A stretch of 64,000 bases of DNA, taken from the NCBI RefSeq assembly GCF_012974865.1, contig NZ_CP043633.1, forward strand, positions 3,097,501-3,161,500, read 5' to 3'. Positions within the stretch are counted from its first letter, which is position 1. The number at the start of each line of letters is the position of its first letter. The stretch is from Nonlabens sp. Ci31. GTDB lineage: Bacteria > Bacteroidota > Bacteroidia > Flavobacteriales > Flavobacteriaceae. A program made the position numbers and the translations under genes. Positions 54,920 to 63,124 of the stretch are shown one piece after another. The notes beneath the pieces were generated by a model, which saw only the letters and a program-made list of their open reading frames with translations, searched no databases and was not told the DNA's origin.

Positions 54920-57900
54920 ATGAATATTGAAAGCATATTAAATAGTAACGAATACAAATGCAAGTTAAGTGAACATCTTACATCTTTACTAAAAAGAACT
55001 AAAGCATCAGAAACAGAGGCAACTACATCTTTTGCATTCGAATCTGAAATTTACTTTTTTGTAAGAACTGTTTTTAAAATAGATATAAATTTTAAAAAGG
55101 AAGAAAGCCAATCTACTCTACGACACAAATTTGTTGGAAGAATGGACGCAGTTTGCAATAATTTAGTCATCGAGTATAAAAGACTTGGAAAATTAGACAA
55201 GGAAAAAGATAAAGATAAAGCTACCGAACAACTTTCCGAATATTTACTACAGCTAAAAGAAGAAGACGGAAATGAATATCACGGTGTTTTAACCGATGGT
55301 ATTAAAATTCGTTACATATATTTTCAAGAAGGAGAATTACACTCAACTTCATTCAAAAATATTGATGAAGATGATTTAGATAAAATTGTTCAATCATTAG
55401 TAGACTTAAATAACAAAAAATTTGTACCAAAAAACATTGTCGATGATTTCAAGTTAAATTCAAGAAACGGATTAACAGCAGAATTGGCAAACTATTTATT
55501 TAAAAGCTTAAATGAAAAAAAGTCAGATAAAACTTCTATGCTTTTTCAAGAATGGGAAGTCTTATTTCATTTGTCTGAAACAGACAAAGGACAAAATGAT
55601 GATATTGTTAAAAGAAGAAAAGCACTTGGTAAATTATTTGGAACTACAATTAATGATAGTGAAACGGACTATAAAGCGTTGTTTGCTTTACAAACTACCT
55701 ATGCAATAATTGTTAAACTAATAGCTTGTAAAGTTGTTACGAAAATTGAATTTAATAAGGATATTGAATATTTCTCTGACCTTTCAAATATAGATTCTGA
55801 CACCTTACGTCAATTTATTCAATATATAGAAAATGGTTATGTATTCCAGACAGGAGGAATAAGAAATTTACTTGAAGGAGATTTCTTTTCTTGGTATTGT
55901 GATGAAAATATATGGAGTGAAGAAGAATCAGAAATACTTCTAAAAATCATTCACATTTTAGAAGGTTATTCTATTTCTTTTTACAGACACGGTTATAGCA
56001 CAATAGATATTTTTATAGACTTGTATATGGAAATTATGCCATCTCAAGTAAGACATAGTTTAGGCGAATACTTTACACCTTCTTGGTTAGCCGATTATGT
56101 TGTTAAACAAAGTAAAAGTCTAGTTAATATTGAGGACTTTACTGCGATTGACCCTTGTTGTGGTAGTGGAGTTTTTGTAATGGCTCTTATAAGAAATATT
56201 ATCGCAAAAAAAGACATAATAAGTCTTTCCAGTTCTGAAAAACGAGAATTGCTATATTCAATATTGGAACGAGTCAAAGGTGTAGATATAAATCCGTTGT
56301 CAGTTTTAACTGCCAAAGTTTGCTTTTATCTATCTATAAAACCATTGATTAATAATGATGATATTGAAATTCCAATATATTTAGGGGATTCTGCCAACAT
56401 TCCAAATAAAGTAGAGATTGGTAATTCATTATGCTACGAATATATAGTAAGCACAAAGCAAGAAAATATTCAAGTTCTTCTACCTAGTAAATTTGTGGAA
56501 AGCAAAGACTTCTTTTCTTTAATGAATCAAATACAAGCTATTATAGAAACAGAAGATTCAGAACTCGTTTATAATAAGTTTTTACAAAATTTTTCTACAA
56601 CTGATGTTAACGATGAAATAAAAGAATATATCAAATCATTATCAGAGCAACTTGTTAGGCTTCATAAAAATAATTGGGATGGTATCTGGATAAGAATTGT
56701 TGCTAATTTTATGTTAGTTGCAAGAATTAAAAACATTGATATAGTTATTGGTAATCCACCTTGGATTAAATGGGAATTTCTTCCACAAGCATACGCAGAA
56801 AAAATAAAGAGTTTATGTTTAGATAGACATTTATTTTCTGGTCAGACTTATATGGGAGCTATTAGTTTAAATATTTGCGCTTTAATAGCAAATGTAACAG
56901 CATCCACTTGGTTATCAAAAAATGGTATACTTGCTTTTCTAATGCCACAAACTTTAATGACACAAGATTCTTATGCTGGCTTTCGAGATTTTTATTCAGA
57001 TGTAGCTTCAAACAAACGAATGTATTTACAAAAATTAGATGACTGGACAAAATCAGGAAATCCATTTGTTGATACACAAGAAAAATTTATGACTTATTAC
57101 TACAGCAATGATTTTGTAGATTATTTTGAAGATGGCATTCCAATTACCGTTTTCAGTAAGAAAAGAGGTGTTAAAATTACTGATATAAATACTAAACAAA
57201 CTTTCAATGAGGTTAGTAATGCTTTTGAAAAAACTTTTTCAAAAGCGTTTCAAATGGATGAAGAAAGAACAGGTTACACAACTTTTCAAGAAGAATATAT
57301 TGATAGAAAGGATGATTTTAGTTCAATAATCGGAAATTGTTTTTATAAAGCCAGAAGTGGTGTCGAATTTACGCCAGCAGAAACATATTTTATAGAACCA
57401 ACAAACAGTATTGACGAAAAAGGTTCGTTTATGTTTTTACCTACAAAATTCAATAACTCGAAGTATAAATCAATGGTTTCATTACCAGTAAAATTAGAAA
57501 CCAAATTTATAAAGCCCGTTATTAAAGCACCAGAAATAATTCCTTTCGGTTTTAAACAAAACAATAATTATTGTGTATTCCCATATTCAGACAATGAAAC
57601 CGTTTCTATTGAAGTGGACAAATTAATTGAGGAGAGTCCAAGCCTTTTCAAATATTTATCGACAAATAAGTCATTAATAGGAAAACAATCAAAACGAAGT
57701 TTAACCATTTCGAGAGGTAAAGCTTTTTACTCACTTTCAAAGGTTGGTAAATATACTTACTCGCCTTTTAAAGTAACATTTAGAGATAATACAAAGTTAA
57801 GTGCTAGTGTTGTTTCTAAAGTAACTACACCTTGGGGAGAAGAAGTAATGCCAATTTGTGCTAAACATTGTCCTTACATCAGTAAGACTAAAAAAGGAAG

Positions 57901-58171
57901 AGATATAACAGAGGATGAGGCATATTTTTTATGCGGAATTTTGAACACACCTATCGTGAGAGATTATTTTAAATTCACTTACAGTACTAGGTCTTTTAGT
58001 ATAAATTTCAATATTAAAATGCCAGAATATGACAATACAAACAAATATCATAAAAAAATAATGCTTTTAGCTAAAGAGGCAACAATCAATAAACCAACAC
58101 CGAAAATTTTTAAAGAGTTAGAAGATAACTACTTGAATTTATGTAGAGAAATAAAAATCATAGCGGAATAG
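54920..58171 (+). CDS. Cassette 7: large single-chain restriction-modification enzyme (type IIG, Eco57I-like)
   Basis: A 1083-residue protein, the largest cassette product. The N-terminal nuclease-like part has Asp76 and Glu85-x-Lys87 (GRMDAVCNNLVIEYKRLGK). The N6-adenine methylase has LGEYFTPSWLADYVV, DPCCGSGVFVMALI (411-424), VDINPLSVLTAKVCFYLS and DIVIGNPPWIKW. A long C-terminal part, likely for target recognition, follows. It has no separate controller gene. It most likely cuts unmodified invading DNA; the recognition site is unknown. Confidence 0.88.
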   Translation: MNIESILNSNEYKCKLSEHLTSLLKRTKASETEATTSFAFESEIYFFVRTVFKIDINFKKEESQSTLRHKFVGRMDAVCNNLVIEYKRLGKLDKEKDKDKATEQLSEYLLQLKEEDGNEYHGVLTDGIKIRYIYFQEGELHSTSFKNIDEDDLDKIVQSLVDLNNKKFVPKNIVDDFKLNSRNGLTAELANYLFKSLNEKKSDKTSMLFQEWEVLFHLSETDKGQNDDIVKRRKALGKLFGTTINDSETDYKALFALQTTYAIIVKLIACKVVTKIEFNKDIEYFSDLSNIDSDTLRQFIQYIENGYVFQTGGIRNLLEGDFFSWYCDENIWSEEESEILLKIIHILEGYSISFYRHGYSTIDIFIDLYMEIMPSQVRHSLGEYFTPSWLADYVVKQSKSLVNIEDFTAIDPCCGSGVFVMALIRNIIAKKDIISLSSSEKRELLYSILERVKGVDINPLSVLTAKVCFYLSIKPLINNDDIEIPIYLGDSANIPNKVEIGNSLCYEYIVSTKQENIQVLLPSKFVESKDFFSLMNQIQAIIETEDSELVYNKFLQNFSTTDVNDEIKEYIKSLSEQLVRLHKNNWDGIWIRIVANFMLVARIKNIDIVIGNPPWIKWEFLPQAYAEKIKSLCLDRHLFSGQTYMGAISLNICALIANVTASTWLSKNGILAFLMPQTLMTQDSYAGFRDFYSDVASNKRMYLQKLDDWTKSGNPFVDTQEKFMTYYYSNDFVDYFEDGIPITVFSKKRGVKITDINTKQTFNEVSNAFEKTFSKAFQMDEERTGYTTFQEEYIDRKDDFSSIIGNCFYKARSGVEFTPAETYFIEPTNSIDEKGSFMFLPTKFNNSKYKSMVSLPVKLETKFIKPVIKAPEIIPFGFKQNNNYCVFPYSDNETVSIEVDKLIEESPSLFKYLSTNKSLIGKQSKRSLTISRGKAFYSLSKVGKYTYSPFKVTFRDNTKLSASVVSKVTTPWGEEVMPICAKHCPYISKTKKGRDITEDEAYFLCGILNTPIVRDYFKFTYSTRSFSINFNIKMPEYDNTNKYHKKIMLLAKEATINKPTPKIFKELEDNYLNLCREIKIIAE

Positions 58172-58277
58172 CCAACGCTCAAAGCCATACACATTTCCAG
58201 TCGCATCAGCCAACGCGCCACCAAAACTGTAAAAGAGTATGTCTTCTGCCAACGCTAGCAAGTTTGCGGAAAAGCAC
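58172..58277 (+). repeat. GCCAACGC-rich 3' flank of the cassette 7 R-M gene
   Basis: Starts AGCCAACGC right after the stop, and includes GCCAACGCTAGCAAGTTTGC (58249-58268), which is identical to 53770-53789 after the cassette 5 R-M gene. Confidence 0.8.
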
Positions 58278-58477
58278 TATGCACAACAACGTATATAGCT
58301 CATAGCTAGATAGTTACATAAACGAAGTTAAGGCTTATTTGCGAGGTCGCCATATTTTTAATTTGATTATATTTATAAAAAAGTTAAAATATAAAAATTA
58401 AAAATATGGCTTGTGCTCAACCGAAAGGAAACAGCTAATTTACACGCTACGAGCCATATACAAGACCGTTACCACAC
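58278..58477 (+). repeat. attC-like site 7 (long type, 200 bp)
   Basis: Cassette 7 end TATGCACAAC matches its start GTTGTGCATA, 3.5 kb apart. Inner arms: GTATATAGCTCATAGC against GCTACGAGCCATATAC, the same as in site 1. Next core G is 58468. Confidence 0.9.
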
Positions 58478-58486
58478 ATTAAAAAA

Positions 58487-59092
58487 ATGAGACTGATACT
58501 AATTTCAATATTCTGCATTTTGACCCAAATTGTCCTTGGACAGAAAACGGATGGAGTGAATTTTGACTATGTGGAAAAAATCGACCAAGAATGGGATTCA
58601 ACTGCGTATAATGGTTCGCTTAAAATGAACAAGATTGAAATTCCTTATTCTCAGATGACAGAAATGGAAATCAATTTTGATGATACAGTCAAAGCAATTA
58701 TAAAAGAAGAAACTGACAGACAATTACGAAATTTAAAGTTGTTGTATGCGGATGAAGGAATTTCGAAAAATGCAACGGCTAAACTGACTAATCAAACTTG
58801 CTATAGATTCGGTACTGCTACTCTTGCCGTTTTTGAACATTCAGTTGACTTTGAATACACTAAAATCATAACATTATTGATTATTGACAATGATGAACGT
58901 CTGCTTTATTCAAGGTCTAATAAACTAGGACTTGAAATGGAAATTAAAAGCGTTTGGAAAGCAGATGAAGAATACTTGATTTATGGAACTTCAAAAGGAA
59001 ACCCTGAATTTAATTGTGGCGGGAACTTTAAGCTAATTTTTAAAGGAGACGAAAGGATTATAAAGTACTCCTATTGCGAAGAAAACAATTAA
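58487..59092 (+). CDS. Cassette 8: secreted protein of unknown function
   Basis: A 201-residue exported protein (MRLILISIFCILTQIVLGQ). Charged, with blocks such as EIPYSQMTEMEINFDDTVKA and AVFEHSVDFEYTKIITLLII. No family recognised. The ATG lies 18 bp inside the cassette. Confidence 0.7.
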   Translation: MRLILISIFCILTQIVLGQKTDGVNFDYVEKIDQEWDSTAYNGSLKMNKIEIPYSQMTEMEINFDDTVKAIIKEETDRQLRNLKLLYADEGISKNATAKLTNQTCYRFGTATLAVFEHSVDFEYTKIITLLIIDNDERLLYSRSNKLGLEMEIKSVWKADEEYLIYGTSKGNPEFNCGGNFKLIFKGDERIIKYSYCEENN

Positions 59093-59099
59093 AAAGAAC

Positions 59100-59299
59100 G
59101 TGTGGTAACACTGTATATAGCAAATAGGGCGTTCGGTGGTTTAAGAAAGTCCTGTGGTTATTTGAAATACCGCCAAATCGTTGATTTGGCTTTTAAAATG
59201 AATAAGTTAAAAACAAAATACAACGCTTTGGCTCAGTGCAAAATTGAAAGGTTATCGCTTTCTACTGCCCTACTTGCCATATACTAATCGTTACAAACA
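59100..59299 (+). repeat. attC-like site 8 (long type, 200 bp)
   Basis: Cassette 8 end GTGTGGTAAC matches its start GTTACCACAC. Inner arms: CTGTATATAGCAAATAGGGC against GCCCTACTTGCCATATAC, a variant of the other long sites. Next core G is 59290. The open frame at 59102-59287 lies wholly in this site and is not a gene. Confidence 0.88.
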
Positions 59300-59301
59300 A
59301 T

Positions 59302-60219
59302 ATGAAACAAACGCTACTACTTATATTAAGCATTACGTCTTTCAGCTATGGACAGACCAAATATGATGATTTCGACAAACTAATTTCAGAAGCAAATAAT
59401 TTTAGAACTGATGAAATTTATGAACAAGCGATTTTAAAATACAAAGATGCACTTGAGATATTAACACCGAATTCAAGCACACCATTTTTCAATCTATCCG
59501 AATGTGCATTGAAGTTAAAGAATAATAAATTAGCTGATGAATGGATTAGAAAAGGAATTTCAGAAGGTGGAGCACAAATGGAATATTTGAGAAAATATAA
59601 AGGATTTAGTGATATTCAAAATGACGAGTTTTATCAAACTATTATTAATGACTATAATAATTTAAGGCAACAATATTTTTCAACTATTAAGAACATAGAT
59701 GTTTACCTTGAAATAGAAGAATTAACAGCAAGAGACCAATTCGTAAGGAAAATTGACGATTATATTAGTGGTAGAACTGAAAAGGATATGGAAAATGCAA
59801 TGAAAGGCTGGCAAGTTGCAAAAGAAAAGAATGATACTATTGCTGCGAAAAAATATCAAAAATTACTTTTTCCAAAACCAAATAAAGAATATAAAGAACT
59901 ACAAAATGAATTAATGCGAAAAGTGGACTCTCTGAATATTGAGAGACTTATGGAAATTATAAAAGAACACGGTTGGCAAGAAAGAGCCTGGATAATTCTT
60001 TGGCATCAAAGAGGAAATCACGACGAGGATAATTACGTATGGAATTACTTCAGACCTTTAATAAACAAAGAAATAGAAGAAGGAAAATTAAGCAGGAGTT
60101 TTTGGTCAGCTTTTGACCAATTCAAAGAAATGATGAATAGTGGAAATATGGGAACAATTCAAATCGGAGAAAAGCCAAAAGAAACAATTAAAGTAAAAGA
60201 GAAAAAGATAAAAGATTAA
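59302..60219 (+). CDS. Cassette 9: secreted tetratricopeptide-like protein with DUF6624-like end
   Basis: A 305-residue exported protein (MKQTLLLILSITSFSYGQ). The first half has TPR-like helices (EQAILKYKDALEILTPNSST then FFNLSECALKLKNNKLADEW). The C-terminal part (MEIIKEHGWQERAWIILWHQ, FRPLINKEIEEGKLSRSFWS) loosely resembles DUF6624, the domain of the lipoprotein at 23303-24175. That link is tentative. The ATG lies 11 bp inside the cassette. Confidence 0.72.
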   Translation: MKQTLLLILSITSFSYGQTKYDDFDKLISEANNFRTDEIYEQAILKYKDALEILTPNSSTPFFNLSECALKLKNNKLADEWIRKGISEGGAQMEYLRKYKGFSDIQNDEFYQTIINDYNNLRQQYFSTIKNIDVYLEIEELTARDQFVRKIDDYISGRTEKDMENAMKGWQVAKEKNDTIAAKKYQKLLFPKPNKEYKELQNELMRKVDSLNIERLMEIIKEHGWQERAWIILWHQRGNHDEDNYVWNYFRPLINKEIEEGKLSRSFWSAFDQFKEMMNSGNMGTIQIGEKPKETIKVKEKKIKD

Positions 60220-60234
60220 ATCCGAACAAATACT

Positions 60235-60369
60235 GTTTGTAACACCGTGTATAATTAATTGCTTCGTTATAGCCTACTTACGAAAATCCTCGCGAATTTT
60301 CTATTCGGTTTTTATTTACTAAATTTCATGCTTAACCACGCAACTAACCATACACATCACGTTGCCACC
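60235..60369 (+). repeat. attC-like site 9 (135 bp)
   Basis: Cassette 9 end GTTTGTAAC matches its start GTTACAAAC. Inner arms: GTGTATAATTAATTGC against GCAACTAACCATACAC; inner hairpin GAAAATCCTCGCGAATTTTC. Next core G is 60361. The open frame 60259-60528 covers this site and is not a gene. Confidence 0.9.
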
Positions 60370-60376
60370 AATTTGA

Positions 60377-61423
60377 ATGAACATCAGAAATCCAATATAT
60401 ATTTTCAGTATTATAGTCTTTCTATTCGGAATTTTCATACTCTTTATTATGGGATTTTGGGGAGTTGGAGCAATACTTTGGTTATTCGGAATTTATTCAA
60501 TTTTAATATTAACAAGTTTTATACTTAAAAAATTTAAAGTCAAATACAGACAAATTATTGAATGGACTTTAATATTTGTTTACGTCCTTTCTCATACTTT
60601 GTACCATTTAAATTGGGACGTTGGAAGTGAAATTTATTTTGCCAATGAAAATCAACCATTTGTTGGAAAAAATCAAAGTTTCATAATAGTTTTCGGAATA
60701 GAAAAACAACCAAAACTTGAAAGTAATTATTTTACAAACAATAAAATACTTATTCCAGAAAATGGAATTTTACTTACTTCTTCAAAAAAGGAAACATTTA
60801 AACATAGATATAGATTTCCTGTAGTTGGTAGTGGAGAAAAGTTTTCAGCGACTTACTTTGAGCAATATAATTGTTACGGAGTAAAAAATTACAAATTTAA
60901 TTATGTTGTTGGAACAATTAGTGACTTGGGAGAAGTTGATTATAGATACAGAGATTCAATTGGAGATTTAATTTGTGAAAAACTCAAAAATGAAGATTTT
61001 AAAAACAATCTAAAAGTAGGTTATGAAACCGGAAATTATCTTAACCAAAAAGAGGTTTTAATAAATTATCAGAATTTGACTAAACTTCCAAACGGACTTT
61101 TAGAGTTGAGAAATCTTGAGTATTTAAATTTACATTCTAATAAACTGAAAGTATTTCCTAAAAGTGTTTTAGAGTTTCCGAAACTAAAAAGACTGACAAT
61201 TGGATATAATGAAATTAAAACAATACCTGAATGGATTGGCGGAATTAAAAGTTTAGAAAGTCTTGCAGTAAATGGAAATGATTTGACTTCAATTCCTGAT
61301 ACGTTATTGACTTTACCGAAACTAAATTATTTGCTAATAAGGGAAAATGATTTTAACGAAATGGAAATAAAAGAAACAATTGAAAAGTTTAAACAAAAAG
61401 GAGTGAAAGTCCAATATGAATAG
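60377..61423 (+). CDS. Cassette 10: membrane protein with leucine-rich repeats
   Basis: A 348-residue protein. Three membrane helices fill residues 1-90 (YIFSIIVFLFGIFILFIMGF, WLFGIYSILILTSFIL, IEWTLIFVYVLSHTLYHL). A middle domain follows, then a C-terminal leucine-rich repeat domain from about residue 225 (LPNGLLELRNLEYLNLHSNK, LKVFPKSVLEFPKLKRLTIG, IPEWIGGIKSLESLAVNG). It may present the repeats outside the inner membrane. Function unknown. Confidence 0.8.
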   Translation: MNIRNPIYIFSIIVFLFGIFILFIMGFWGVGAILWLFGIYSILILTSFILKKFKVKYRQIIEWTLIFVYVLSHTLYHLNWDVGSEIYFANENQPFVGKNQSFIIVFGIEKQPKLESNYFTNNKILIPENGILLTSSKKETFKHRYRFPVVGSGEKFSATYFEQYNCYGVKNYKFNYVVGTISDLGEVDYRYRDSIGDLICEKLKNEDFKNNLKVGYETGNYLNQKEVLINYQNLTKLPNGLLELRNLEYLNLHSNKLKVFPKSVLEFPKLKRLTIGYNEIKTIPEWIGGIKSLESLAVNGNDLTSIPDTLLTLPKLNYLLIRENDFNEMEIKETIEKFKQKGVKVQYE

Positions 61424-61429
61424 AAAACT

Positions 61430-61567
61430 GGTGGCAACACCGTATATAATTTATTGCTGGCTTCTCGCCTACTTACGAAAGTCCTCGCGGACTTTCTTGG
61501 TCGGTAATTATTCACTAAATTAGTTGCTTGAAACACGCAACAAACCATATACAAACACGTTGTGCGT
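61430..61567 (+). repeat. attC-like site 10 (138 bp)
   Basis: Cassette 10 end GGTGGCAAC matches its start GTTGCCACC. Inner arms: GTATATAATTTATTGC against GCAACAAACCATATAC; inner hairpin GAAAGTCCTCGCGGACTTTC. Next core G is 61559. Confidence 0.9.
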
Positions 61568-61577
61568 AATTTGAGTA

Positions 61578-62096
61578 ATGAACTCTAAAACAAAAATAAA
61601 ATACGGAATTGGAATTCTCATTCTTGAAATTATTCTTCTTGGATTATGGATTTATGCAATGAAACCTGACCCAAGCGTTTCTATTGGAATAATATTAATT
61701 GTACCAATTCTTTTTGGAATAAACTTGATAATAGGTCTTATCCTCTATTTTCTAAAAAGACCATTGTCGAATTTTTTTTTTGCTAACTCTATTATTTGTC
61801 CATTAATTTTTTACGCCTTTTGGAGTTTGTGGTTTATGAATTATCACGAAAGAAATAATACGGAATATAAATTCTCAGTAAACGATATTGTTTATGAATT
61901 GAGCATCGGAAAGAATAATGAATACTTTTATTTGTGTGACGAAAATAATAACGGAAGAGTTTATGTTGGCAAATATGAAAAAAAAGGAGATAGTTTAATA
62001 TTAAAAGACTCTGAAGCCGAAATGTATATTATCAAAAACAAACTTTTTGAGTTTCCTGAAAAAAGGACTGAAATAGACTTAATTAAAACGGAATAA
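61578..62096 (+). CDS. Cassette 11: small membrane protein
   Basis: A 172-residue protein with three N-terminal membrane helices (IGILILEIILLGLWIYAM, IGIILIVPILFGINLIIGLI, FFANSIICPLIFYAFWSLWF) and an exported or cytoplasmic C-terminal domain (YVGKYEKKGDSLILKDSEAE). No family recognised. The ATG lies 18 bp inside the cassette. Confidence 0.72.
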   Translation: MNSKTKIKYGIGILILEIILLGLWIYAMKPDPSVSIGIILIVPILFGINLIIGLILYFLKRPLSNFFFANSIICPLIFYAFWSLWFMNYHERNNTEYKFSVNDIVYELSIGKNNEYFYLCDENNNGRVYVGKYEKKGDSLILKDSEAEMYIIKNKLFEFPEKRTEIDLIKTE

Positions 62097-62101
62097 AAAA
62101 C

Positions 62102-62241
62102 TACGCACAACACGGTGTATAATTAATTGCTTGGGCAAGTGCTTATTTGGAAAATTCCTTCGGAATTTTCTCTAGTCCGTATTTGTTTACTAATTTAGTT
62201 GCTTAATCACGCAACTAACCATACACATCAAGTTAGCACCA
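62102..62241 (+). repeat. attC-like site 11 (140 bp)
   Basis: Cassette 11 end TACGCACAAC matches its start GTTGTGCGTA. Inner arms: GTGTATAATTAATTGC against GCAACTAACCATACAC; inner hairpin GAAAATTCCTTCGGAATTTTC. Next core G is 62232. Confidence 0.9.
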
Positions 62242-62253
62242 ATTATAAAAAAA

Positions 62254-63114
62254 ATGAAGAACATAATAACAATATTTGCAATTTTAATCTTCGGAACTAT
62301 TTATTCGCAAACTGACCAAAACGGAAATCCTGTCTTTAACTCTATTATTACAAGTGAGCAAGTATTTGACGAATACGATTTAGTTTCCAATTATTACACT
62401 CTTGAAAATAATATTGAAAATAAAAATTCCTCGGTTTATATTAGTGAAAATCCGACACTTGACAAAGTAGAAAAGTTTGCAACTGAACTTCCATCTGATT
62501 TTTTTCTTATCACAAAAAATCAACAAATGTTAAATATGATTTTGATAATTAGTAAACCAAAAATGACTTTCGTAGTTATGGATATGGCGACTAATAAGCA
62601 ATCCGAATATAATTTCAAATTGCGTGGAGATATAACTGAAAACCGAGCAAATGAGATAATTAAAATAAACTATGATACCGATGCTGAAATCAAAAGAGGA
62701 AAACTATACTTCAATAATAAAAAATTCAGAATCATATCAAATGCAGATATTAATAGAGCTGTTCTATCATTAATTAATAAAGAGGAATTAGGGAAATCAA
62801 ATTCTTCAGAAGTCAAAATATTATCTCAAGAAGAATTGAAAAAAATCATATTGATTGAAACTAAAGAAGGCGGAAAACTTGATTATTTTACAGAGATAAA
62901 AGGACAAGAATATGACGGAATTCAAATTAAGCCTGGCGTATTTAGTACTAAATTGGGTATGGCACTTTATCAATGGGGACGAGCGAATTTCGAGAATGGA
63001 GTAAACACTTTAGAAGATGCTTATAAGATATTTTCCGAATTTAAAGAACGTGAGCTCAATCAAAGGGAAAAGGAATATATAAAACTTGGATTTAACAAAG
63101 AATTGGAGAAATAA
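62254..63114 (+). CDS. Cassette 12: secreted protein of unknown function
   Basis: A 286-residue exported protein (MKNIITIFAILIFGTIYSQ). A C-terminal part (MALYQWGRANFENGVNTLED, AYKIFSEFKERELNQREKEY) is helical. No family recognised. The ATG lies 22 bp inside the cassette. Its cassette end is cut by the group II intron 2 bp after the stop codon region. Confidence 0.7.
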   Translation: MKNIITIFAILIFGTIYSQTDQNGNPVFNSIITSEQVFDEYDLVSNYYTLENNIENKNSSVYISENPTLDKVEKFATELPSDFFLITKNQQMLNMILIISKPKMTFVVMDMATNKQSEYNFKLRGDITENRANEIIKINYDTDAEIKRGKLYFNNKKFRIISNADINRAVLSLINKEELGKSNSSEVKILSQEELKKIILIETKEGGKLDYFTEIKGQEYDGIQIKPGVFSTKLGMALYQWGRANFENGVNTLEDAYKIFSEFKERELNQREKEYIKLGFNKELEK

Positions 63115-63115
63115 C

Positions 63116-63124
63116 TGGTGCTAA
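63116..63124 (+). repeat. attC-like site 12, interrupted by a group II intron
   Basis: Only TGGTGCTAA of the expected TGGTGCTAAC is present, complementary to the cassette start GTTAGCACCA (62232-62241). The next base belongs to the intron 3' end on the other strand. The remaining half of the site should lie past the window edge. Confidence 0.85.

Larger units (their letters stand above)
46483..63124 (+). mobile_element. Integron-like cassette array with a non-IntI tyrosine recombinase
   Basis: The recombinase (46483-47565) is followed by 12 consecutive units, all genes in the + direction. Unit starts (G of GTT) are 47621, 48523, 49517, 50296, 50830, 53994, 54734, 58468, 59290, 60361, 61559 and 62232. 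Every unit ends with a 9-11 bp sequence that is the reverse complement of its own start, and these sequences differ between units. Between a unit's end motif and the next GTT lies an imperfect palindrome. This is the geometry of integron cassettes with attC sites. The array runs on beyond the group II intron at 63125. Confidence 0.93.

Noticed and set aside
59102..59287. Open frame between cassettes 8 and 9 as a gene
   Set aside because: It lies wholly within attC-like site 8 and its codons are fixed by the palindrome.
60259..60528. 89-codon frame overlapping site 9 and the cassette 10 start
   Set aside because: It covers the attC-like site and overlaps the better supported membrane protein in another frame.
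48331..62241. Intergenic repeats as a CRISPR array
   Set aside because: Units are 0.5-3.7 kb apart with genes between, and the sites are 74-200 bp imperfect palindromes, not short identical repeats with equal spacers.
48331..62241. Sites between cassettes as plain rho-independent terminators
   Set aside because: They lack the stem-plus-T-run form, are much too long, and their outer ends pair with the start of the cassette before them.
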